NCBI RefSeq assembly: GCF_014930365.1 | Contig: NZ_JABXWI010000006.1 | Span: forward strand, 472,189 to 536,188 | Origin: Streptomyces caniscabiei | GTDB taxonomy: Bacteria; Actinomycetota; Actinomycetes; Streptomycetales; Streptomycetaceae | DNA length: 64,000 nucleotides | Direction: 5' to 3' | Shown: piece after piece, positions 17,209-24,799 of the stretch | Numbering within the stretch: position 1 is the first letter of the stretch | Layout of the letters: every line of letters starts with the position of its first letter | Made by a program: the position numbers and the translations under genes | Notes under the pieces: generated by a model | What the model was told of the DNA's origin: nothing | Seen by the model: the letters and a program-made list of their open reading frames with translations, nothing else | Database searches by the model: none

Positions 17209-17225
17209 GGCGCGCTCCTCGCCGG

Positions 17226-18011
17226 CTAGATCCCCTGCCAGTCGGGCTTGTTGTCGTACGTGTGCCGGAAGTAGTCCGCCAGCTTCAGCTTCGACGCGGC
17301 GCCCTCGTCCACCACGACGGTCGCGTGGCGGTGGAGCTGCAACGCCGACGCCGGGCACACCGCCGCCACCGGCCCCTCCACGGTCGCCGCGACGGCGTCC
17401 GCCTTGCCCTCGCCCGTGGCGAGCAGCACCAGGTGCCGGGCCTCCAGGATCGTGCCGATGCCCTGGGTGATCACGTGGTGCGGCACCTGGTCGATGTCGC
17501 CGTCGAAGAAGCGCGCGTTGTCGATCCGGGTCTGCTCGGTGAGCGTCTTGATCCGCGTCCGGGAGGCGAGGGACGAGCACGGTTCGTTGAACCCGATGTG
17601 CCCGTCGGTCCCGATGCCGAGCAGCTGCAGATCCACACCCCCCGCCTCGGCCAGCGCCCTGTCGTACGCCTCGCTCGCCCCCGCCACGTCCTCGGCGGTG
17701 CCGTCGGGGCCCATGAAGGCGTCCATCCCGAGCCCCAGGGGTTCCAGCACCTCCCGCCGCAGGACCGAGCGGTACGACTCGGGATGCTCGGCGGGCAGCC
17801 CCACGTACTCGTCGAGCTGGGCGACCCGGGCCCGGGAGACGTCCACGGCACCGGAGCGCGCCTTCCGGGCCAGCGCCTGGTAGATGGGCAGCGGGGTGGA
17901 CCCCGTGGCCACCCCGAGCAGCGCCTCGGGCTTGCGTCGGAGCAACTCCGCCATCGCCTCGGCTATGAGCTCGCCACCCGCCTTGGCATCCGGAACGATG
18001 ACAACTTCCAC
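17226..18011 (-). CDS. nagB: Glucosamine-6-phosphate deaminase
   Basis: Converts GlcN-6-P to fructose-6-P plus ammonia, the last step linking amino sugars to glycolysis. The 261-residue protein begins MEVVIVPDAKAGGELIAEAM and has the phosphate loop LGVATGSTPLP, the catalytic-region LGIGTDGHIGFNEP and the late VVDEGAASKLK segment. Length and motifs are typical. It converges on dasD and carries its own dre operator at 18085, so DasR should repress it. Confidence 0.96.
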   Translation of the reverse strand: MEVVIVPDAKAGGELIAEAMAELLRRKPEALLGVATGSTPLPIYQALARKARSGAVDVSRARVAQLDEYVGLPAEHPESYRSVLRREVLEPLGLGMDAFMGPDGTAEDVAGASEAYDRALAEAGGVDLQLLGIGTDGHIGFNEPCSSLASRTRIKTLTEQTRIDNARFFDGDIDQVPHHVITQGIGTILEARHLVLLATGEGKADAVAATVEGPVAAVCPASALQLHRHATVVVDEGAASKLKLADYFRHTYDNKPDWQGI

Positions 18012-18084
18012 GCTGGGCCTGCCGATCTGGAAAGTAAGGACTCAAGAGGACTCGACCGGAACCTGCGGGGTCAAGCACCTTTCA

Positions 18085-18100
18085 TGTGGTGTAGACCAAT
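18085..18100. promoter_or_regulatory. dre operator upstream of nagB
   Basis: On the minus strand this reads ATTGGTCTACACCACA, the same half-sites as the dasA dre site. It lies 74 bases upstream of the nagB start codon. Confidence 0.8.
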
Positions 18101-18283
18101 CTAGCAGGGGTCGCCCCTTCCCCACAGGGGTCTTTGCGGGAGGCGGCCGCGTGCGTGAGACCGGTCACCGGGGCGGTGACGCTGTTCCCGGCCCGCGCCC
18201 GGGCGAAGCGGGCTACGCTGCCAGTGGACCCGTCCGTGGATGTCGGACGAGGGAACAACAACAAACATCCGCCAACGCATGGA

Positions 18284-18325
18284 CACACGCAGTGGTCTAG
18301 TCAACAATGCGTGGTAGTGCGTGTG
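18284..18325. promoter_or_regulatory. Orphan dre-like site inside an inverted repeat
   Basis: AGTGGTCTAGTCAACA (18291-18306) matches 12 of 16 dre positions. It is flanked by CACACGCA (18284-18291) and TGCGTGTG (18318-18325), a perfect 8-bp inverted repeat. It is about 190 bp from the nagB dre site and about 310 bp upstream of the sensor kinase. Elsewhere in 18012-18613 I see no convincing gene; the short ORF at 18348 has no family signature. Confidence 0.45.
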
Positions 18326-18613
18326 ATCGATCAGCGGCCAGCCGCCGGTGATCGCGCACGACGACAAGCCTCCGTCTTCCCCGCACAGGAAGGCGGACCG
18401 AGGACCCGGCGCTCTCTGCCCTGACTGCTCCGGATCCTCATCCTTCGGCCGACCGGGACCGCACACCCCACGGCCGATGTTGCTCCGGGCTGCGGTGCCG
18501 GGAGGGCTGAGGGTCCCTCTCAGGCGCCGCGGCCCGCGGGTGTCCCCGGGCCCGTACCGGCCACACCCCCACTGTTTCCGGTCAGGTCCGTACCGCCAGG
18601 TACGCTCGCACAC

Positions 18614-20089
18614 GTGCCCTCCATGAACGAACTCGTCCGCCAGCACACCGCCCTCAGCGACTCCGACCTGGAGTGGCTGCATCTGCTGGTGTCGGAGTGG
18701 CAGCTGCTGTCCGACCTCTCCTTCGCCGACCTGGTCCTCTGGGTCCCCACGCGCGACGGCACCCGCTATGTCTCCGTGGCCCAGATGCGCCCCAACACCG
18801 GCCCCACCTCGTACCAGGACGACATGGTCGGCCACCTGGTCCCGCGCGGCCGCCGGCCCCTGCTCGACGCCGCGCACGACGAGGGCCGGATCGTCCGCGA
18901 GGGCGATCCGGAGTGGCGCGAGGAGGTGCCCGTACGGGTCGAGTCCATCCCCGTGCGCAGGGAGGGCCGCGTCCTCGGCGTCATCGCGCGCAACACCAAT
19001 CTGCTGACCGTGCGGACCCCGAGCCGTCTGGAGCTGACGTACCTCCAGAGCGCCTCCGACCTGGCCCAGATGATCGCCGCGGGCGCGTTCCCGTTCCCCG
19101 ACCAGCAGGTCGACATGGACGCCTCACCGCGCGTCGGCGACGGGCTGATCAGGCTCGACGCCGACGGCATCGTCCAGTACGCCTCCCCGAACGCCCTCTC
19201 CGCCTACCACCGCCTCGGCCTCGCCGCCGACCTGGTGGGCTGCCACCTCGGCCGTACGACCGCCGAACTCGCCCCCTCCCGGGGCCCGGTGGACGAGGCG
19301 CTCGCCAAGCTGGCGAGCGGGTGGGCGCCGCGCGAGTTCGAGATCGAGTCCGACGACGGGGTGATCCAGTTCCGCGCGATCCCGCTCAAGCCCAAGGGGC
19401 CGCGCATCGGTTCGCTGGTGCTGCTGCGGGACGTGACCGAACTGCGGCGCCGCGAGCGCGAGTTGATCACCAAGGACGCGACCATCCGGGAGATCCACCA
19501 CCGGGTGAAGAACAACCTCCAGACCGTGGCCGCGCTGCTGCGACTCCAGGCCCGGCGCATCGAGTCCGAACGCGGCAGGGAGGCCCTCGAAGAGGCCGTA
19601 CGGCGGGTCGGGTCGATCGCGATCGTGCATGAGACGCTGTCCCAGAATCTGGACGAGCGGGTGGAGTTCGACGAGATCGCCGACCGCGTGCTGGCGATGG
19701 TCGCCGAGATCTCACCGGGCAAGGTCGCCGGCCGGCGCACCGGACGGTTCGGCATCCTGGACGCGGAGGTCGCCACCCCGCTCTCCATGGTCCTCACCGA
19801 GATCCTGCAGAACGCCCTCGAACACGGTTTCCGCGAGGGCGACACCGGCACGGTCGAGGTCTCGGCCGTACGCGGCGGCTCCACCAAGGACACCCGGCTG
19901 CTCGTCACCGTGCAGGACGACGGCGTCGGCCTCCCCGAGGGCTTCGACCCGCACCGCTCGGGCAACCTCGGCCTGCAGATCGTACGGACGCTGGTGGAGG
20001 GGGAGTTGGGCGGTACCTTCGACATGGTCCCGGCGCCGGAGCAGGGCACCCAGGTGATCCTGGACATCCCGGTGCGGGCCCAGAAGTAG
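18614..20089 (+). CDS. pdtaS: PdtaS-like cytoplasmic sensor histidine kinase
   Basis: 491 residues without membrane segments. Order: GAF-like N-terminus (~1-150), PAS-like domain (~170-285), a HisKA_2 dimerisation/phosphoacceptor segment (IREIHHRVKNNLQTVAALLR, ~295-315; His of EIHHR) and a HATPase domain (NALEHGFREG, DDGVGLP, GNLGLQIV). This matches the actinobacterial PdtaS kinase, which phosphorylates the ANTAR-domain RNA-binding regulator PdtaR, not encoded nearby. GTG at 18614 lies seven bases after TACGCT, so the transcript may be leaderless; ATG 18623 is an alternative. Confidence 0.85.
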   Translation: MPSMNELVRQHTALSDSDLEWLHLLVSEWQLLSDLSFADLVLWVPTRDGTRYVSVAQMRPNTGPTSYQDDMVGHLVPRGRRPLLDAAHDEGRIVREGDPEWREEVPVRVESIPVRREGRVLGVIARNTNLLTVRTPSRLELTYLQSASDLAQMIAAGAFPFPDQQVDMDASPRVGDGLIRLDADGIVQYASPNALSAYHRLGLAADLVGCHLGRTTAELAPSRGPVDEALAKLASGWAPREFEIESDDGVIQFRAIPLKPKGPRIGSLVLLRDVTELRRRERELITKDATIREIHHRVKNNLQTVAALLRLQARRIESERGREALEEAVRRVGSIAIVHETLSQNLDERVEFDEIADRVLAMVAEISPGKVAGRRTGRFGILDAEVATPLSMVLTEILQNALEHGFREGDTGTVEVSAVRGGSTKDTRLLVTVQDDGVGLPEGFDPHRSGNLGLQIVRTLVEGELGGTFDMVPAPEQGTQVILDIPVRAQK

Positions 20090-20202
20090 CGGGCGTACGG
20101 CGATCGCGCCGGCCGGGACACCACGGTCGGCGTACGGGAAACGGCACCCAGCCTCTTCGCGCCGGCAACGCCACTGAGGGTCTTCGTACCGGGAACAGCA
20201 CC

Positions 20203-20233
20203 GAGCCCCGGACCAACGTGTGGTCCGGGGCTC
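20203..20233. terminator. Bidirectional terminator between pdtaS and wblE
   Basis: A perfect 13-bp stem (GAGCCCCGGACCA, 20203-20215, with its complement at 20221-20233) and a 5-base loop between two convergent genes. Confidence 0.8.
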
Positions 20234-20344
20234 GGGCTCGTGGCTGATTAAGCGCACCGGGGGTACTGCGCGCTGCGGCTCGGGGGCGGGAGAAGCGCAC
20301 TCGCTGTGCGCGCCGCCAAGCTCAGGCTATTGCTGGGTGGGATG

Positions 20345-20602
20345 TCAGGCGGATGCCTGACGGGCCCGGTTGCGGGCGGCGCGGCGCTTCATGGCGCGGC
20401 GCTCGTCCTCGCTGAGACCACCCCAGACGCCGGAGTCCTGGCCGGACTCAAGCGCCCACTGCAGACACTGCTCGATAACCGGGCAGCGACGGCAGACAGC
20501 CTTGGCTTCCTCGATCTGCAGCAGCGCAGGACCGGTGTTGCCGATGGGGAAGAAGAGCTCGGGGTCTTCCTCGCGGCAAACGGCGTTGTGACGCCAGTCC
20601 AT
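20345..20602 (-). CDS. wblE: WhiB-family iron-sulfur regulator WblE
   Basis: 85 residues; four conserved Cys (9, 37, 40, 46) in the C-Xn-C-x2-C-x5-C arrangement that binds a [4Fe-4S] cluster, then the GVWGG turn and a basic C-terminus (RRAMKRRAARNRAR). Sequence and size match WblE, orthologue of M. tuberculosis WhiB1, an essential NO-responsive partner of the primary sigma factor. The upstream region holds a Crp-like palindrome. AAGGAGAGG-type ribosome binding site precedes the ATG. Confidence 0.95.
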   Translation of the reverse strand: MDWRHNAVCREEDPELFFPIGNTGPALLQIEEAKAVCRRCPVIEQCLQWALESGQDSGVWGGLSEDERRAMKRRAARNRARQASA

Positions 20603-20646
20603 GGCTGCTACCTCTCCTTGGTATTACATGCACGTTAGCTTGTGAA

Positions 20647-20662
20647 TGTGAACGCTTTCACG
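20647..20662. promoter_or_regulatory. Crp-like site upstream of wblE
   Basis: TGTGAACGCTTTCACG fits the CRP consensus TGTGA-N6-TCACA in 9 of 10 fixed positions. It lies 45 bases upstream of the wblE start. The M. tuberculosis orthologue whiB1 is controlled by CRP, which supports the reading. The remainder of 20663-20921 holds an A-tract (eight T on the plus strand near 20825) and no gene that I can see. Confidence 0.6.
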
Positions 20663-20921
20663 AATCCCTCAACAAGTGAAGGGCCGATCACCAGGCGGAC
20701 TGGTGTGGTCCTGTGGGTTGAGGAGGGGTTCTGGCGCTTGCTTGAGCCGGTGTTGCGGGCTGTCCCGAGCGCCACGTAGAGACTCGCAAACCTCGGCGGC
20801 GGATACAACCCCTTCCGGAAAGTTTTTTTTGATTCCTCGGTGTCGACTGTGTCACAGCCGTACTTCCATGGGGTGGATCCTGGCCTAAACGTTCGAGTGG
20901 AAGGACTTTTGCCCGTTCCGC

Positions 20922-21893
20922 TCACACAATCACACGCAGTGCACGGCGTACGCCTGTGAACGTCACGCTCGTACGCAGTCCGAGGTGGTCGCCGTCCATC
21001 TGGAGGGGGAGGGGGACCTTCGAATGCAAGGTGAAGTCGGTCAGATCGTGCAGGGTGGTGGCGTGCTTGCCCTGGGGTCCGCGCTCGGGGGACGAAGTGA
21101 GCAACTGTGTGCCATATCGGGCGAGTGCGGGCGTCGACATCCGGCTGAGACCGAGCACGTCGAGACCTTTATCGAACGAGGCCTTAGGCGACGCGTACAC
21201 CGGGCGATTACCCAGAAACGTCCACGGGGACGTGTTGCAGACTATGGACAGCACAAGATCGGAAATCGGATCCTCGCCGGCCCGCTCCAAAGTGATCGTG
21301 CCGAGCCTGCGATGGGGCTCTTCCAGAAACTGCCGGAAAGCCTGACGCAGGTAAAGGGCGTGTGTGGATTTCCGTCCGCGTTCCCGCTGTTGCTCGACCC
21401 GGCCGATCACCCCCGCGTCGAATCCCAGGCCGGCGCAGAACGTGAACCAGCGGGACGGCACCGCCTCGTCCTCCGTGCCCGGGGTGCCCGAGGCCATACC
21501 CAGGCCGACCGTGCGCTCCCGGCTCTCGCGCAGGGCGTCGAGCAGGACGCCGGTCGCCTCCACGGCGTCGTTGGGCAGGCCCAGGGCGCGGGCGAAGACA
21601 TTGGTGGAGCCGCCGGGGACCACGGCGAGACGGGGGAGGCGGTCGGGGTCCGGGCCGTGGTGCAGCAGGCCGTTCACGACCTCGTTGACCGTGCCGTCGC
21701 CGCCGAGCGCGACGACCAGTTCGATGTCGTCCTTGCCCTCGGCGGCCTGGCGGGCGAGGTCGCGGGCGTGACCCCGGTACTCGGTGGTCACCGCCTCCAG
21801 TTTCATCTCGCTCGCGAGAGCGTGGATCAGCACATCGCGCGTACGTGCGCTTGTGGTGGTTGCCGCCGGGTTGACCACGAGAAGTGCACGCAT
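20922..21893 (-). CDS. Diacylglycerol/lipid kinase family protein
   Basis: 323 residues from the ATG at 21893 (MRALLVVNPAATTT). The DAGK catalytic motif VALGGDGTVNEVVNGL (~residues 65-80) and PGGSTNVFARALGLP (~100) define the family (DgkB/YegS type), which phosphorylates lipids such as diacylglycerol or sphingoid-like alcohols at the membrane face. The C-terminal beta-sandwich domain is complete. Residues upstream of 21893 in the longer ORF are leader, not protein. The ribosome binding site is weak. Confidence 0.88.
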   Translation of the reverse strand: MRALLVVNPAATTTSARTRDVLIHALASEMKLEAVTTEYRGHARDLARQAAEGKDDIELVVALGGDGTVNEVVNGLLHHGPDPDRLPRLAVVPGGSTNVFARALGLPNDAVEATGVLLDALRESRERTVGLGMASGTPGTEDEAVPSRWFTFCAGLGFDAGVIGRVEQQRERGRKSTHALYLRQAFRQFLEEPHRRLGTITLERAGEDPISDLVLSIVCNTSPWTFLGNRPVYASPKASFDKGLDVLGLSRMSTPALARYGTQLLTSSPERGPQGKHATTLHDLTDFTLHSKVPLPLQMDGDHLGLRTSVTFTGVRRALRVIV

Positions 21894-22056
21894 GAGTTGC
21901 AGGGTACCTACTGGGTGGTACCCGGCCCATACCGAGGTGCGGATCAAGGGGGAGATCAGGTAGTGACGATGAGCACGCGGGGGGCGCGCGGACGCGGGGT
22001 GCGTGCCCGGCACCGGGGGCGGAGGGGGCGACGGGGGCGAGGGCTACCCTTCAGGA

Positions 22057-22509
22057 GTGAGCCCTGAGCAGACCCCCGTGCCGGACACCTCCGACGCCGA
22101 GCGCCGCCCCGGGCGGCTGACCGCCGCGGCCGCGCTGGCCGCGCTGGAGGGGGTGGCCCTGCTGGTGGGCGGCGGGGCCATGCTCGTCGTCGGCCTCACC
22201 GGTGACTCGGACGACCTGAGCACCGGCGTCACCGGCGGCATCACCCTCGTCGCGCTGGCCCTGCTGCCGCTGATCGCCGCGCGCGGCCTGCTGCTGCGGC
22301 GGAGCTGGAGCCGGGGCCCCGCCGTCATCACCCAGATCATGGCGCTGCCGGTGGCCTACAACCTGCTGCGCGCCGACAGCGTGGCGATCCCGGCGGGCAT
22401 CGCCCTGGCGGTGATCGCGGTCTCCGCCCTGGTCCTGCTGCTCAACCCCGCCACGACCCGGGCCCTCGACATCCAGGGCCCCGGCCGCGCCCAGGAACCG
22501 AAGGCGTAA
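22057..22509 (+). CDS. Four-helix integral membrane protein
   Basis: 150 residues from the GTG at 22057 (VSPEQTPVPDTSDAERRP). After a polar N-terminus of ~22 residues there are four hydrophobic helices (LAALEGVALLVGGGAMLVVG; GGITLVALALLPLIAARGLL; AVITQIMALPVAYNLL; GIALAVIAVSALVLLL). No family function is known to me. TACCCT at 22045-22050 lies six bases before the GTG, a pattern typical of leaderless Streptomyces genes. Divergent from the lipid kinase. Confidence 0.8.
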   Translation: MSPEQTPVPDTSDAERRPGRLTAAAALAALEGVALLVGGGAMLVVGLTGDSDDLSTGVTGGITLVALALLPLIAARGLLLRRSWSRGPAVITQIMALPVAYNLLRADSVAIPAGIALAVIAVSALVLLLNPATTRALDIQGPGRAQEPKA

Positions 22510-22604
22510 CGGGCGGACGGTCACGGAGGTGCTCGCCGGCTCCCGGGAACCGAGGAGTCCGGGCGCCGACGGCTCTTGGAACCGTCGCTCCCGGCCGCTC
22601 CCCG

Positions 22605-23753
22605 CTACTCCTCGACCAGCAGCTTCTCCCGCAGTTGGGCCAGGGTCCTCGCCAGCAGTCGGGAGACGTGCATCTGGGAGATGCCGACCTCCTGGGCGAT
22701 CTGCGACTGGGTCATGTTGCCGAAGAACCGCAGCAGCAGGATCCGCTTCTCGCGCGGCGGGAGGTCCTCCAGCAGCGGCTTCAGCGACTCCCGGTACTCG
22801 ACGCCCTCCAGCGCCTCGTCCTCCGCGCCGAGCGTGTCCGCGACGGCCGGCGACTCGTCGTCGGTGTCGGGGACGTCCAGCGAGAGCGTGGAGTACGCGT
22901 TGGCCGACTCCAGGCCCTCCAGGACCTCCTCCTCCGAGATGGCCAGCTTCTCGGCCAGCTCGTGCACCGTCGGGGAGCGTCCGTGCTGCTGGGACAGCTC
23001 GGCCGTGGCCGTGGTCAGCGCGAGCCGCAGCTCCTGCAGCCGACGCGGCACCCGCACCGCCCAGCCCTTGTCGCGGAAGTGCCGCTTGATCTCGCCGACG
23101 ACCGTCGGGGTCGCGTACGTGGAGAACTCCACCCCGCGGTCCGGGTCGAAGCGGTCCACCGACTTGATCAGGCCGATGGTGGCGACCTGGGTCAGGTCGT
23201 CCAGCGGCTCGCCGCGGTTGCGGAACCGGCGCGCGAGGTGCTCCACGAGCGGCAGATGCATCCGGACGAGCCGGTTGCGCAGCTCCGCGTACTCCGCACT
23301 GCCGTCCGGCAGGGCGCGCAGCTCCACGAACAGGGCGCGCGCCCCCGTGCGGTCGTGAGGGTTGTGCTGTGCGCTGCGCACGCTCTGCGCGCCCGCCTCG
23401 TCGTGTCGCTCGTGCTCGCTCATAGTCCCGCCCGCCGTCACCGTTCCCCCAGCCCTCGACTGTGCTCGAGCGGGGGAGGCCCCAGTCCGCCCTCGTGAGG
23501 ACGTGGTGCTCCGTAGGGCACCCTCCGGATCCCGTTGCCCGTCGGAGGGCGTCTCGTCGTCGGACGGCTCCGCCCACCGAGACGCTCCGGCCGCCGCCGA
23601 GGACTCGTCCTCCGGGTGCGGCCGGGCCTGCTCGGGGATGCCGTCGACGCCGTCCGCCAGATGCGCCGGCCCACTCGGACCGCCGTCGTCCTCCGCGGGC
23701 AGTTCCCGTGTGCCGCGTTCTTCGTCCCGCACCGGCCCGTCCCCGTTCCTCAC
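22605..23753 (-). CDS. sigH: Stress/developmental sigma factor SigH (SigB/F family)
   Basis: Group 3 sigma factor with region 2 (EYAELRNRLVRMHLPLVEHL, LTQVATIGLIKSVDRFDPD, FSTYATPTVVGEIKRHFRD), region 3 and region 4 (SQIAQEVGISQMHVSRLL). The GTG at 23753 overlaps the prsH stop (GTGA), giving 382 residues with a ~110-residue acidic disordered extension; an internal ATG at 23423 (MSEHERHDE) gives the 272-residue core. S. coelicolor SigH is known in several size forms, matching this. Involved in osmotic stress and differentiation, held by PrsH. Confidence 0.93.
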   Translation of the reverse strand: MRNGDGPVRDEERGTRELPAEDDGGPSGPAHLADGVDGIPEQARPHPEDESSAAAGASRWAEPSDDETPSDGQRDPEGALRSTTSSRGRTGASPARAQSRAGGTVTAGGTMSEHERHDEAGAQSVRSAQHNPHDRTGARALFVELRALPDGSAEYAELRNRLVRMHLPLVEHLARRFRNRGEPLDDLTQVATIGLIKSVDRFDPDRGVEFSTYATPTVVGEIKRHFRDKGWAVRVPRRLQELRLALTTATAELSQQHGRSPTVHELAEKLAISEEEVLEGLESANAYSTLSLDVPDTDDESPAVADTLGAEDEALEGVEYRESLKPLLEDLPPREKRILLLRFFGNMTQSQIAQEVGISQMHVSRLLARTLAQLREKLLVEE

Positions 23754-24163
23754 GCCGGCCCGGGTCCCGCGCCGCGCTGTTTGTAGAGGCTGATCGAAAC
23801 GGTTTTGTCGTCGGCCACCGCGGAGGAGACCTTGCCCGCCAGGGCCGACAGCACGGTCCAGGCGAAGGTGTCGCGCGAGGGGGCGTGGCCGTCCGTCGTG
23901 GGGGCCGAGACCGTGACCTCCAGCGAATCGTCGACCAGACGGAAGACACAGCTGAGCACCGAGCCGGGCACGGCCTGCTGAAGCAGGATCGCGCAGGCCT
24001 CGTCGACCGCGATGCGCAGGTCCTCGATCTCGTCGAGGGTGAAGTCCAAACGGGCCGCGAGGCCGGCCGTCGCCGTACGCAGCACCGACAGGTAGGCACC
24101 CGCGGCCGGCAGCCGGACTTCCACGAAGTCCTGGGTCCCGGGCTCGCCTGCGATCTGGGACAC
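23750..24163 (-). CDS. prsH: Anti-sigma factor PrsH/UshX (RsbW-like)
   Basis: 137 residues from the GTG at 24163 (VSQIAGEPGTQDFVEVRLPA), chosen because GGAGG lies five bases upstream; the longer ORF start at 24310 would cover the promoter region. HATPase-type anti-sigma features: a DLRIAVDEACAILL N-box and a C-terminal G-box-like segment around ADDKTVSISLYK. Binds SigH. Its stop overlaps the sigH start, so both are made in step. Confidence 0.88.
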   Translation of the reverse strand: MSQIAGEPGTQDFVEVRLPAAGAYLSVLRTATAGLAARLDFTLDEIEDLRIAVDEACAILLQQAVPGSVLSCVFRLVDDSLEVTVSAPTTDGHAPSRDTFAWTVLSALAGKVSSAVADDKTVSISLYKQRGAGPGPA

Positions 24164-24302
24164 CCTCACCTCCAAGGTGGTACAAGCTTTTTCGGGGGCC
24201 GAGGGTCGCCCCCCGGGGTAACGCGCTACGTGGTTCAGCGGTGACGCTATCGCGCTACCGAGCGCCGTGTCCTCGGGGTCCTGAGGACCCCACCCCATGC
24301 TG

Positions 24303-24315
24303 TCACTCATAGTAA
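24303..24315. promoter_or_regulatory. BldD-like box upstream of prsH-sigH
   Basis: On the minus strand TTACTATGAGTGA fits the recalled BldD consensus TNACNCWGNGTNA in all but one fixed position. It lies 140 bases upstream of the prsH start, in the region where S. coelicolor sigH promoters map and BldD binds. A GGGGTCCT/AGGACCCC palindrome at 24275-24291 lies between. The rest of 24316-24479 shows no gene. Confidence 0.55.
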
Positions 24316-24479
24316 GCCTATGAATACGCTCGGTGGCTAGAGGTCTGCGGGCCTCAAATAGGAAGAGCGCGCGCCGGATTGACGTACCCAGGCGCCGGAC
24401 CGCCGAACCGTGTCACACGAGTACGTCGACGTGTCACGGGGTGACATGGTTCCGTCGTACGACGTCTCGGTCGTGTTCG

Positions 24480-24740
24480 TCAAACCAGTACATGGTCCAC
24501 GAAGCACCAGCGCCAGGTCTCGCCGGCCTCGAACGTGCGCATGATGGGATGGCCGCTCTCCTTGTGGTGCTCGGTGGCGTGGCGCATCGGGGAGGAGTCG
24601 CAGCACCCCACGTGCCCGCACTCCAGGCACATCCGCAACTGCACCGGGTGGCTCCCGGCGGCCAGGCACTCCGGGCAGGTGTCGCTCAGCGGTTCGGGCT
24701 CGGGGTGCGGCAGCGCGTCCGTGTGCGTGCACTGTTTCAT
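24480..24740 (-). CDS. UBP-type zinc finger protein
   Basis: 86 residues, MKQCTHTDALPHPEPEP... The Cys/His pattern CPEC-x13-CLECGHVGCC-x10-H-x4-H-x3-GHP fits the UBP (ZnF-ubiquitin protease) fold, which in bacteria occurs without ubiquitin. The gene starts back-to-back with a Na+/H+ antiporter gene (59 bases apart); the same finger is sometimes found beside or fused to such antiporters, suggesting a regulatory link. Function unproven. Confidence 0.85.
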   Translation of the reverse strand: MKQCTHTDALPHPEPEPLSDTCPECLAAGSHPVQLRMCLECGHVGCCDSSPMRHATEHHKESGHPIMRTFEAGETWRWCFVDHVLV

Positions 24741-24799
24741 GATTGCCAGGTTACGACGGGCGCGCGGAACCTCGCGCGGAAACGAAGGCGGCGGAAGCG

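Noticed and set aside
18348..18626. 92-codon frame between nagB and the kinase gene
   Set aside because: No ribosome binding site, no domain, Pro/Arg-rich low complexity, and it runs into the kinase start.
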